Positions 1-6,691 of a DNA stretch of 64,000 bases are shown piece after piece. Numbering within the stretch: the first letter of the stretch is position 1; the number at the start of each line of letters is the position of its first letter. The DNA lies in assembly GCA_002394605.1 (NCBI GenBank), contig DGUI01000033.1:70028-134027 (forward strand), written 5' to 3'. Origin of the DNA: Mageeibacillus sp. UBA4314. GTDB lineage: Bacteria; Bacillota; Clostridia; Saccharofermentanales; Saccharofermentanaceae. The position numbers and the translations under genes are program-made. The notes under the pieces are model-generated. The model ran no database searches and was not told the DNA's origin. It worked only from the letters and a program-made list of their open reading frames with translations.

Positions 1-195
1 CTGGAGTTGACCGGACATAAAGCGTCAGGTCTTTCGTTAGACCAGCTCAAGGAAGTTCTGACGACATATGATGTCAGTAAGGATGATCTGTATGTTGTAC
101 CTTGGCAGAGTTCTCTTTCAAGTTATATCCCGCCTGAAGTCGCTAAAGATAAGGATGGATATATAAGGTCTGTCCGTGATATGCTGGGTATATAA
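1..195 (+). CDS. 3' end of a protein-coding gene of unknown function (partial)
   Basis: The reading frame is open from the first base of the window and ends at a TAA at 193-195, so this is the last ~64 residues of a longer protein whose start lies outside. The visible part is hydrophilic, without a membrane segment, and ends ...RSVRDMLGI. I do not recognise a family. It stops 15 bases before the BlaI-type regulator and has the same strand, so it may be co-transcribed with it. The TTG at position 7 is not a credible start because the frame continues upstream and no ribosome site is visible. Confidence 0.55.
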   Translation: MELTGHKASGLSLDQLKEVLTTYDVSKDDLYVVPWQSSLSSYIPPEVAKDKDGYIRSVRDMLGI

Positions 196-210
196 CTGAC
201 GGAGGATATT

Positions 211-561
211 ATGAAAGTATTTGACAGTGAGATCAAGCTGATGGAGATCATCTGGGAGCACGAACCCATAAGTGCCAAAGAAGTGAGTCTTCTTGCCGAT
301 AAGGAGATCGGATGGAATAAGAATACGACATATACCGTGATCAAGAAGCTGATCGACAAGGGATATGTTAAGAGGGATGAACCCGGGTTCATCTGCACGT
401 CTCTGATAAGTAAGGATGAGGTGCAGAAGAGCGAGGCAAAAGGACTTGTGGATAAGCTTTTCGCAGGGTCAAAGAAAGCTTTGTTCTCGGCGCTTCTCGA
501 AGATGAAGAACTGACGGATGACGAGATCAGCGAACTCAGGGATCTGATAGATAACAGGTAA
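211..561 (+). CDS. BlaI/MecI/CopY-family transcriptional repressor
   Basis: A 116-residue winged-helix regulator of the BlaI/MecI type. Seen: N-terminal start typical of the family (EIKLMEIIWEHEPISAKEV), a recognition-helix region with NKNTTYTVIKKLIDKGYV, and a C-terminal helical dimerisation part ending ELRDLIDNR. Length equals the family norm (~120). A good Shine-Dalgarno (ggagg at 200-204) precedes ATG 211. It lies 4 bases upstream of an M56 metallopeptidase. In known BlaR1/MecR1 systems that peptidase inactivates the repressor after antibiotic or envelope signals, so the two probably form a regulatory pair that controls itself and perhaps the downstream membrane protein. Confidence 0.9.
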   Translation: MKVFDSEIKLMEIIWEHEPISAKEVSLLADKEIGWNKNTTYTVIKKLIDKGYVKRDEPGFICTSLISKDEVQKSEAKGLVDKLFAGSKKALFSALLEDEELTDDEISELRDLIDNR

Positions 562-565
562 GGTT

Positions 566-1477
566 ATGGGAGAGCTGTTTTACTGGCTTTTGAACATGAG
601 CATTGCAGCCGCGGCTACAGGTACCGTGATCGTGCTGATACGGTTGATCAGGAAGATCCCGAGGCGTGTATCGGTGTTGTTTTGGATCATACCTTTTATC
701 AGGTTCTGCATTCCTTTTGGGATAGGCGGCAAGTATGGACTGATGGCTTTGCTGTCCAGGTTCACGACGAAGACCGTGCCTGTCTATGAAGGCGATCTGC
801 TTAAGGTATCGATGATGAACTCCGTTCAGGCTGCAGACAGCTATTTTCCTTTTGCTTATAAAACGGATCTTCTTGCGAATGTGTTCATGTATGCATCGTA
901 CGTATGGGCATCGATAGCAGCTGTTATCATTGCCGTTATGGCCGTTTTATATGTGACTACCATAAGGGAACTGAAGGATGCAAAGCACCTTAAAGATAAC
1001 GTATATTGTTCGGACAAGATCTTATCGCCTGTGGTGTATGGGATCTTCCGGTCGAGGATCATCATTCCCGCGACTTATAAGGATATGGAGAACCTTGATC
1101 TCGTGATACTCCATGAGCAGTGCCATATAAGAAGGCTTGATAATCTCTGGAGGGTTATCGCGTTCTTCACGGCAGCAGTTCACTGGTTCAATCCGCTCTC
1201 CTGGGTATTCCTTAAGATGTATCTGTCAGACGTGGAGCTTGCATGTGATGAATCGGTATTATCAAGACTTGGAGAAGACGGGAAGAAGCGGTATGCGCAT
1301 ACGCTCCTTGATGCCCGTCAGAGCAGGACTGTATTCGCTTCGGCTTTTGGCGGCGCGAAGATCAGGACAAGGATAGAACACATTTTATCGTTCAGGAAGA
1401 TGACGGCGGTATCAGCTGCGGGGCTTTCCATACTGGTGATCGCCATCGCTTACATCCTGTTGACAAACGCAAATTGA
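566..1477 (+). CDS. M56-family (BlaR1/MecR1-like) membrane zinc metallopeptidase
   Basis: 303 residues with four predicted membrane helices (about 5-25, 35-52, 105-130 and the C-terminal 278-300). The zinc motif HEQCH is at residues 183-187 and the likely third ligand is in VELACDE (Glu near 224), as in the M56 family, whose members cleave BlaI-type repressors. It is only half the length of BlaR1 (~600): the extracellular penicillin-binding sensor domain is missing. It therefore probably senses something else, through its membrane part or a partner. It directly follows the BlaI-type gene (561/566) and precedes a membrane protein by 13 bases, suggesting one operon. Confidence 0.88.
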   Translation: MGELFYWLLNMSIAAAATGTVIVLIRLIRKIPRRVSVLFWIIPFIRFCIPFGIGGKYGLMALLSRFTTKTVPVYEGDLLKVSMMNSVQAADSYFPFAYKTDLLANVFMYASYVWASIAAVIIAVMAVLYVTTIRELKDAKHLKDNVYCSDKILSPVVYGIFRSRIIIPATYKDMENLDLVILHEQCHIRRLDNLWRVIAFFTAAVHWFNPLSWVFLKMYLSDVELACDESVLSRLGEDGKKRYAHTLLDARQSRTVFASAFGGAKIRTRIEHILSFRKMTAVSAAGLSILVIAIAYILLTNAN

Positions 1478-1490
1478 AAGAAGGTTTATT

Positions 1491-2480
1491 ATGACTGACA
1501 ACAAAGAGAAGCTGTATTGGCTGCTGGCTTTATCATGCACTGTTTTGATATCGTTTTACCCGCTTATGATGGGGGGAATGGTAATAACGGATATGATCAT
1601 GAACGGAACTGTCCTTAAGGAGGACTATCCCAAATACATCATTCCGTATACTCCGATCGCATTTGCGGTCATCACGGGTGTGCTGTTCATGCCTTTATTC
1701 CTCAAACTGATGAAGAGGTATGCGGTCCTTGGCGGCGCAGCGCTATCACTGGCATCATTCTTTGCGTTTGAGACGCTTTTTGAGAATAAGGTGATAGTTA
1801 CGACCGCGGAAGAAGTCGTCAAGCTCGAGAATTGGCAGATGTTCATGTGCTATGCACCAAGGCCGCAGGTTGTTACTGAGTACAAGCCGCATACTGCAGT
1901 CGAGATACTGATGGGGGAATATTCACCTGCTTTTAAGCTCCATTTCTATCTGATATCAGTCGTATTGATCCTGGCGGTGATAAACAGTATCTATGGATTT
2001 GCAAGGATGATAAAGACAGGTGATAAGAGCAGGAGGACGGCGCTGATCCTTCAGACTGTATCTGCTGCAACATTCCTCGGACTTTGCATCCTTGCCTGCT
2101 TTACGGCATTCTGGAGGGACGGCAGTATCAATGTCTCGCCGCTGTCTGCCGTGCTCATGTCGGTATTCTTCATCCTTCTCGGAGTAACGGTAGGGATCTT
2201 TGCAGGATCCCTGCTGCTCAGGAAGCGAAAGAGTGTTGTCCTGACCGTACCGCCGGTAACAGCGCTTCTTACAACGCTTATCATGTACATCGGCGAAATG
2301 ATCCTCCTCCACGGACACCTCTACCGCTTCGGCTCAGGGTTCCTTTTCGAAGGCTTGGGCAGCATCGTGCTGGCACCTGTTGACGTAATCGTTATCCTCC
2401 TGTCAGGCGTGGTGACGCTGTTGTCAATGATCCTGGCAAGGAAATGTGCATCTGATGGCGAGTTAACCGTTTGTTCATAA
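1491..2480 (+). CDS. Polytopic membrane protein, unknown function
   Basis: 329 residues with about eight hydrophobic segments (near 10-35, 50-68, 75-95, 150-170, 187-207, 215-240, 250-270 and 290-318) and no enzyme motif that I recognise. The ATG at 1491 is preceded by gaaagaagg. It is the third gene of the BlaI/M56 operon (13-base gap) and is plausibly the effector or sensor that the pair regulates. No homologous family can be named with confidence. Confidence 0.7.
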   Translation: MTDNKEKLYWLLALSCTVLISFYPLMMGGMVITDMIMNGTVLKEDYPKYIIPYTPIAFAVITGVLFMPLFLKLMKRYAVLGGAALSLASFFAFETLFENKVIVTTAEEVVKLENWQMFMCYAPRPQVVTEYKPHTAVEILMGEYSPAFKLHFYLISVVLILAVINSIYGFARMIKTGDKSRRTALILQTVSAATFLGLCILACFTAFWRDGSINVSPLSAVLMSVFFILLGVTVGIFAGSLLLRKRKSVVLTVPPVTALLTTLIMYIGEMILLHGHLYRFGSGFLFEGLGSIVLAPVDVIVILLSGVVTLLSMILARKCASDGELTVCS

Positions 2481-2613
2481 TCGGTACAGAAATATTAACA
2501 AATTGTAAACGAAACTGATATCCTTATACTGTTCTTTGATATATTCTTTCGCGGCCGTGCAATAAAATATCATGGGATTCGTTTTGCATTGCAGCCGCAT
2601 ATAAGGAGTATTC

Positions 2614-2800
2614 ATGCTGGAGTTTTTGAGGTCATTTTTGTTTGATGGGATAAGATGCTAGTCGCAAGTTTTGCATCTTTTATGAAGAATCTAAGTATTC
2701 TTTTCCAGGCGCAGAGATTGAAGAAAATGAGTTCAATTAAAATGTGATGAAGGCTATTGATGATTATGGTTCGGTAAGTTACGAAGAGTATTGTCAGTAA
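2614..2800 (+). pseudogene. Remnant of a small decayed ORF
   Basis: A perfect Shine-Dalgarno (ataaggag, 2601-2608) precedes ATG 2614, but the frame (MLEFLRSFLFDGIRC) stops at TAG 2659-2661. A second frame continues from 2663 with protein-like composition (FYEESKYSFPGAEIEENEF), is broken by TAA 2738-2740, and continues (MKAIDDYGSVSYEEYCQ) to TAA 2798-2800. One frameshift plus one nonsense mutation in a ~60-codon gene would explain this. The opening nucleotides (atgctggagtttttg) resemble those at 61005 (atgttggagtttttg), also a dead-end ORF. This is an inference from coding-like texture only. Confidence 0.3.
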
Positions 2801-2890
2801 TACTATTAGCTTTTGTAGTATAACAACTTTATGTGCGAAAGCGTTCAAACCCCGATTTTTCGTGATTCAGGTAAACCATAAGTTATATGA

Positions 2891-2940
2891 AGTTACCCCC
2901 ATAATTTGGACAGTGATGTTACAATTAATGGGGGTAAACT
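2891..2940 (+). repeat. Solo IS3-type terminal segment, copy 1
   Basis: About 50 bases starting agttacccccataatttgg and ending tgggggtaaact. The same segment recurs at 3537-3580 and 26235-26280, in the last case directly before an IS3-family orfA start. The CCCCCA...TTGGAC core resembles terminal repeats of IS3/IS150 elements. The outer ends are complementary (agttaccccca / tgggggtaaact), so it can fold as a hairpin. No transposase follows this copy. Confidence 0.6.
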
Positions 2941-2997
2941 TATCACAAGTGCCCGATAAATAACCTCTAAAACCATCTACAAACAAAAGTTCTAATA

Positions 2998-3006
2998 TGC
3001 TATAAT
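2998..3006 (+). promoter_or_regulatory. Extended -10 promoter of the toxin-like gene
   Basis: TGC-TATAAT (TG at 2998-2999, hexamer 3001-3006) gives an expected start of transcription near 3013. This leaves an ~80-base leader before the small hydrophobic ORF at 3094. Confidence 0.6.
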
Positions 3007-3093
3007 TTAATTGGCGCAGGCTGCTAATGGGCGGTTGCCTTTCTTTTTATTTGCCCCTGCTTGCAGGGAGTAACAGAAAGGAGGGCTGCTGAT

Positions 3094-3222
3094 ATGACAG
3101 ACATTGAGATTATTTCGATCGTAATAGGCATTATTACCCTTGTTATAGCTTCAATGACACTGTTGTTGAAGCTATTGGCGTTTCTGATCGGGCTCTTTGA
3201 CGCCCGGTACAGGCGCAAATAA
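3094..3222 (+). CDS. Small hydrophobic peptide, candidate type I (holin-like) toxin
   Basis: A 42-residue ORF, too short for most gene callers: begins MTDIEIISIVIGIITLVIA, continues as one long hydrophobic helix (about residues 5-34) and ends with a basic tail DARYRRK. This layout (short acidic start, single membrane helix, basic C-terminus) is that of TxpA/BsrG/holin-like type I toxins of Bacillota, which insert in the membrane when their antisense RNA is depleted. Shine-Dalgarno aaaggaggg (3078-3086) is 7-9 bases from ATG 3094. The leader contains 3029-3043, which can pair with 3279-3293 downstream of the gene over ~15 bp. A minus-strand promoter and terminator surround the 3' end, consistent with an overlapping antitoxin RNA. 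Function is inferred, not proven. Confidence 0.6.
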   Translation: MTDIEIISIVIGIITLVIASMTLLLKLLAFLIGLFDARYRRK

Positions 3223-3312
3223 AAAAACTCACCCATTTGGACTGGAGCTCCTTTTGGGTGAGTTAAATTAACTTACATGAAAGGCAACCGTCCTTGCAGT
3301 CTGTGCTTTCTT
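3220..3312 (-). ncRNA. Candidate antisense RNA (type I antitoxin)
   Basis: A minus-strand transcript is predicted from the promoter at 3319-3347 (start near 3312) to the hairpin 3226-3264 followed on that strand by seven U. It would be ~90 nt and overlap the 3' part of the toxin-like mRNA including its stop codon. This is the arrangement of txpA/RatA and bsrG/SR4 in Bacillus subtilis. Coordinates are estimates. Confidence 0.45.
3226..3264 (-). terminator. Intrinsic terminator of the antisense RNA
   Basis: Perfect 10-bp stem aactcaccca / tgggtgagtt. The A-run at 3220-3226 becomes a U-run only when read on the minus strand, so it terminates leftward transcription. On the plus strand there is no T-run after it. 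Confidence 0.7.
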
Positions 3313-3318
3313 ACGCTC

Positions 3319-3347
3319 ATTTTATCATTTGAAGCACATATATTCAA
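3319..3347 (-). promoter_or_regulatory. Promoter of the antisense RNA
   Basis: On the minus strand: -35 TTGAAT (3347-3342), 17-base spacer, extended -10 TGA-TAAAAT (hexamer 3324-3319). Spacing is ideal and it fires toward the toxin-like gene. Confidence 0.55.
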
Positions 3348-3397
3348 CACTAATTGAAATCTCTTGACTGTGAGAATAAATCAGCTATCATCTAATC

Positions 3398-3442
3398 AGA
3401 TCCGAGTCGTTGCTGGATTTAGCGGGAGCCCGGATCTTTTTA
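3398..3442 (+). terminator. Plus-strand terminator downstream of the toxin-like locus
   Basis: Stem agatccg (3398-3404) / cggatct (3431-3437) followed by a T-run to 3441. It is the first plus-strand terminator after 3094-3222 and would give a toxin mRNA of ~430 nt that fully contains the antisense region. A TTGACT (3364) / TATCAT (3386) pair just upstream could alternatively drive a very short RNA. Confidence 0.5.
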
Positions 3443-3536
3443 ATGGTATTTTTATTGATAGCAGTATTCTATGAATGCGTTCAGGTACAGAAAAGCGCCC
3501 AGAAGTTTAATTGAGCAAATAGGACACACATAATGA

Positions 3537-3580
3537 AGTTACCCCCATAATTTGGACAGAGATGTTGAAATTTACGGGGT
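3537..3580 (+). repeat. Solo IS3-type terminal segment, copy 2
   Basis: Begins agttacccccataatttgg and ends with acggggt, followed by gctttttttg. Matches the copies at 2891 and 26235. No transposase ORF follows. The hairpin plus T-run could act as a terminator here. Confidence 0.55.
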
Positions 3581-3749
3581 GCTTTTTTTGATCAGCATTA
3601 AGCTGTAAGACATGAGTTATGTGATATTTAGGAGTTGTGGCGGCTGTTGTGGAAAAAATAGCCGGTTGTAACAGAAGTTATCGGCAACCAATACCTTGCC
3701 GCAATGAAGCACTCCTATACCTGACTTCTTTTGTTGATTTTAGAGTAAA

Positions 3750-3758
3750 TGATATAAT
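3750..3758 (+). promoter_or_regulatory. Extended -10 promoter of the transglutaminase-like lipoprotein gene
   Basis: TGA-TATAAT with the hexamer at 3753-3758; expected +1 near 3765, leaving a 13-base leader that contains the ccggaggt ribosome site. This position excludes longer upstream starts in the same frame, such as the one at 3637. Confidence 0.6.
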
Positions 3759-3777
3759 AACGCCGGAGGTAATCATT

Positions 3778-4854
3778 ATGCACAGTAAAAAACTTATCGG
3801 ATCATTATTGATCATGTCTTTCCTGTTATCAGGCTGTACTGCGTCCGAACCGTCAAACGTGAATGTATCTGTCGGCGGAGATATTGCTGTTGTTACTTCT
3901 GCTTCAACAGAAACATCTGCATCTTCGGAGACAACAACGGAAGCTGCTCAGGAGCTGTTTGAATTCAACAATAATCTGTTTATTCCGAAGCTCGCGGACG
4001 ATGTTCCTCAGGAGTATTGGGATGCTCTGAATAACCTCGGCAACGCATTGCGTGCCGGTGAAGACACTTTCGAATGTGCAAGCGAGGAGGCTTACAAATG
4101 GTGTACGGATCTAAGCGTCCTGGCATCTTTACTCCCGGCTTCCTGTATGAGGATTACCACCGAGATCCCTGACGGTTCTAAATCTTATGAGAACGGGATT
4201 GGCAGGATCTCTTACAAGATGCCCAAAGATGAGTATGTTAAGCGTCAGGCAGAGTTCGAACAGATGATACTCGATGTACTGAACAGCACGATCGAGAAAG
4301 ATGATGATGATTATGAGAAGTGCCTGAAACTCTACGTTTACATGGAGACTAATTATACTTATGAGCATGAAGGAAGAGTTGACGGAACAGATAATAACGG
4401 TTTTTTGTATTACACATTTATGAATCACAAAGGTCAGTGTATTGATTTCAGTGCGGTCTATTCGTATCTGTTGCTTCAGGCAGGTGTTCAGGCTTTTTCT
4501 GTCGGATGTGATGAACCGCTCGATCACGAGTGGGTATATGCGGTAGTTAACGGAAAAGGCTACTATATCGATCCGACATGGGGATTGTTGTCAGAGACCG
4601 GACTGGACCTTGTAAAACTTGATTATTTTATGATGTCAGGAGACCTCAGGGTTCAGGCGGATTGTAATATCGATAATCTGACATCAGGTCTTCTTCCCAA
4701 ATTTTGGGTTAACAATTCTAAAGTTAAGCTTGATGCGGACGATAACAGCTATAATACCGGAAAGGATACATTCTTTAAATCCCTTGATGAGAAGAATAAG
4801 ACAGTATACTATTTTGATGAAGATAGTGTCGAGCAACAGAAAAAATACGCGTAA
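3778..4854 (+). CDS. Lipoprotein with a transglutaminase-like (papain-fold) domain
   Basis: 358 residues. A lipoprotein signal peptide with lipobox LLSGC (Cys20) anchors it on the outer face of the membrane; a Ser/Thr-rich linker follows (about 21-65). The C-terminal half holds a transglutaminase-core triad: Cys221 in GQCIDFS, His250 in DHEWVY and Asp265 in YIDPTWG. Known bacterial members are peptidases or protein-modifying enzymes at the cell surface; the substrate here is unknown. ATG 3778 is chosen because it follows ccggaggt by 8 bases, lies just after the extended -10 promoter and starts a classical signal peptide. It stands alone between the toxin-like locus and the acyl-CoA ligase gene. 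Confidence 0.87.
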   Translation: MHSKKLIGSLLIMSFLLSGCTASEPSNVNVSVGGDIAVVTSASTETSASSETTTEAAQELFEFNNNLFIPKLADDVPQEYWDALNNLGNALRAGEDTFECASEEAYKWCTDLSVLASLLPASCMRITTEIPDGSKSYENGIGRISYKMPKDEYVKRQAEFEQMILDVLNSTIEKDDDDYEKCLKLYVYMETNYTYEHEGRVDGTDNNGFLYYTFMNHKGQCIDFSAVYSYLLLQAGVQAFSVGCDEPLDHEWVYAVVNGKGYYIDPTWGLLSETGLDLVKLDYFMMSGDLRVQADCNIDNLTSGLLPKFWVNNSKVKLDADDNSYNTGKDTFFKSLDEKNKTVYYFDEDSVEQQKKYA

Positions 4855-4978
4855 GATGACGGTCCGTTAATATAGATTAATTTATTTGAATTAAACCTAA
4901 TCATATCTTTTTGACGAACACCCTCTATGGTGCTATTATTGTCTGTGGCTTATTTATTATAAATATGGAGGAACTAAC

Positions 4979-6619
4979 GTGCCCGTTACAGATTTACTGA
5001 GACGCAATGCCAGAGAACACGGCGATGAAGTGGCTTTGGTAGAGCTTAATCCATTAGTGGAGGATACAAGGAAGATTTCTTTTAAGGAGTTCGATCTCGT
5101 TCAGCAAACGAAGGAGAGTAAACACTACAGAAGACAGATTACATGGCAGGTCTTCGATGAGAAGGCCAACAGAGTTGCCAATATGCTCCTTGACCTTGGT
5201 ATCAAGAAGGGCGATAAGGTTGCCATCCTTATGTTCAACTGCCTTGAGTGGCTTCCTATCTATTTTGGAATACTTAAGTCCGGCGCTATTGCAGTGCCTT
5301 TCAATTTCAGATATACGGCAAATGAGATCTCTTATTGTGCAGATCTTGCTGAAGTCTCCATTATGTTCTTCGGACCTGAGTTCGTTGACAGACTGTCCAT
5401 CAACGCAGATGAGCTGACAAACGGAAGACTTCTTATCTATGTTGGCGGAACACAGCGTCCCGAGTTCGCTGAGAATTACTGGAGCCTTGTTGCTGACTAT
5501 CCCAGCACAGATCCGGGTATTGAACTCACAGAGGATGATCTGGCGGCAATCTATTTCTCGTCAGGTACTACCGGATTCCCCAAGGCGATCCTTCATCCTC
5601 ACAGAAGCCTTACACAGGCTGCCGAGATGGAAGCTGTACATCACCATACAGGCAAGGATGACTGCTTCCTTTGCATCCCGCCGTTATACCATACCGGCGC
5701 GAAATTCCACTGGATGGGTTCCCTGTGGACATGCAGCAAGGCTGTGCTCCTTAAGGGTACAAAGCCTGATGTGATACTGAAGGCCGTATCTGACGAACAA
5801 TGTACAATCGTATGGCTTCTTGTACCGTGGGCACAGGATATTCTGGATGCCCTGGATCATGGCGAACTGAAGCTCGAAGACTATAAACTGGATCAGTGGA
5901 GACTCATGCATATCGGTGCACAGCCCGTTCCGCCTTCGCTCATCCGCCACTGGAAGGATTATTTCCCGGATCATCAGTACGATACCAACTATGGTCTGTC
6001 CGAGTCTACCGGCCCCGGCTGCGTACACCTTGGTCTTGAGAATACTAACAAGGTTGGTGCCATCGGTGTTCCCGGCTACCGTTGGGAGTGTAAGATCGTT
6101 GACGAGGAAGGCAATACCGTTCCTCAGGGCGAAGTCGGCGAGCTCTGTGTCAAGGGTCCCGGCGTCATGCTCGAATACTACCGCAATCCTGAAGCTACAG
6201 CTGAGACATTAAAAGATGGATGGCTCTTCACGGGAGATATGGCACGTCAGGACGAAGACGGATTCTACTTCCTCGTTGACCGTAAGAAGGATGTTATCGT
6301 CAGCGGCGGTGAGAATATCTATCCTGTTGAGATCGAGAATTTCCTGCAGGAGTATCCCAAGGTCAAGGACGTTGCTGTCATCGGTCTTCCTGACAAGAGG
6401 TTGGGTGAGATAACAGGTGCCATCGTTGAGATAGAGCAGGGAAGTGACTGCACCGTGGAGGAACTCGAGAAGTTCTGCAACCAGCTTCCCAGGTACAAGA
6501 GACCGAAGCAGATCATATTGGCTGACGTTCCGAGGAACGCAACAGGTAAGATCGAGAAGCCGGTCCTCCGCAAGAGGTATGGCGCTGAGAGACTTGTAGA
6601 ACAAGAGAATCAGTCTTGA
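4979..6619 (+). CDS. AMP-forming acyl-CoA synthetase/ligase
   Basis: 546 residues, adenylate-forming ANL superfamily: activates a carboxylic acid to an acyl-AMP and transfers it to CoA. Motifs seen: P-loop-like YFSSGTTGFPKAILHPH (about 187-203), DTNYGLSEST (about 336), LFTGDMARQDEDGFYFLVDR hinge region, KKDVIVSGGENIYPVEIE and the C-terminal catalytic lysine in NATGKIEKPVLRKRY. Start is a GTG at 4979, 5 bases after tatggagga; no ATG fits. An unusual N-terminal stretch (TRKISFKEFDLVQQTKE) sits before the usual AMP-binding beginning (QVFDEKANRVANML). It precedes a solute/sodium symporter, which may import its substrate; a terminator separates them. Substrate not determinable. Confidence 0.88.
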   Translation: MPVTDLLRRNAREHGDEVALVELNPLVEDTRKISFKEFDLVQQTKESKHYRRQITWQVFDEKANRVANMLLDLGIKKGDKVAILMFNCLEWLPIYFGILKSGAIAVPFNFRYTANEISYCADLAEVSIMFFGPEFVDRLSINADELTNGRLLIYVGGTQRPEFAENYWSLVADYPSTDPGIELTEDDLAAIYFSSGTTGFPKAILHPHRSLTQAAEMEAVHHHTGKDDCFLCIPPLYHTGAKFHWMGSLWTCSKAVLLKGTKPDVILKAVSDEQCTIVWLLVPWAQDILDALDHGELKLEDYKLDQWRLMHIGAQPVPPSLIRHWKDYFPDHQYDTNYGLSESTGPGCVHLGLENTNKVGAIGVPGYRWECKIVDEEGNTVPQGEVGELCVKGPGVMLEYYRNPEATAETLKDGWLFTGDMARQDEDGFYFLVDRKKDVIVSGGENIYPVEIENFLQEYPKVKDVAVIGLPDKRLGEITGAIVEIEQGSDCTVEELEKFCNQLPRYKRPKQIILADVPRNATGKIEKPVLRKRYGAERLVEQENQS

Positions 6620-6627
6620 TAGACAAT

Positions 6628-6665
6628 AAAAACTCTGCATCTGTGGGTGATGCAGAGTTTTATTT
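6628..6665 (+). terminator. Intrinsic terminator after the acyl-CoA ligase gene
   Basis: Stem aaactctgcatc / gatgcagagttt with loop tgtggg, T-rich tail ttttattt. It shows that the symporter start must be downstream at 6692 and not at ATGs inside this hairpin. Confidence 0.85.
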
Positions 6666-6691
6666 GTAAATATGAATTTAGGAGTGTTGTT

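Noticed and set aside
3637..3777. Upstream start for the transglutaminase-like lipoprotein
   Set aside because: The extended -10 promoter (3750-3758) and ribosome site lie inside it and the signal peptide starts at 3778.
6647..6691. Upstream start for the sodium symporter
   Set aside because: The first codons are in the terminator hairpin of the previous gene.
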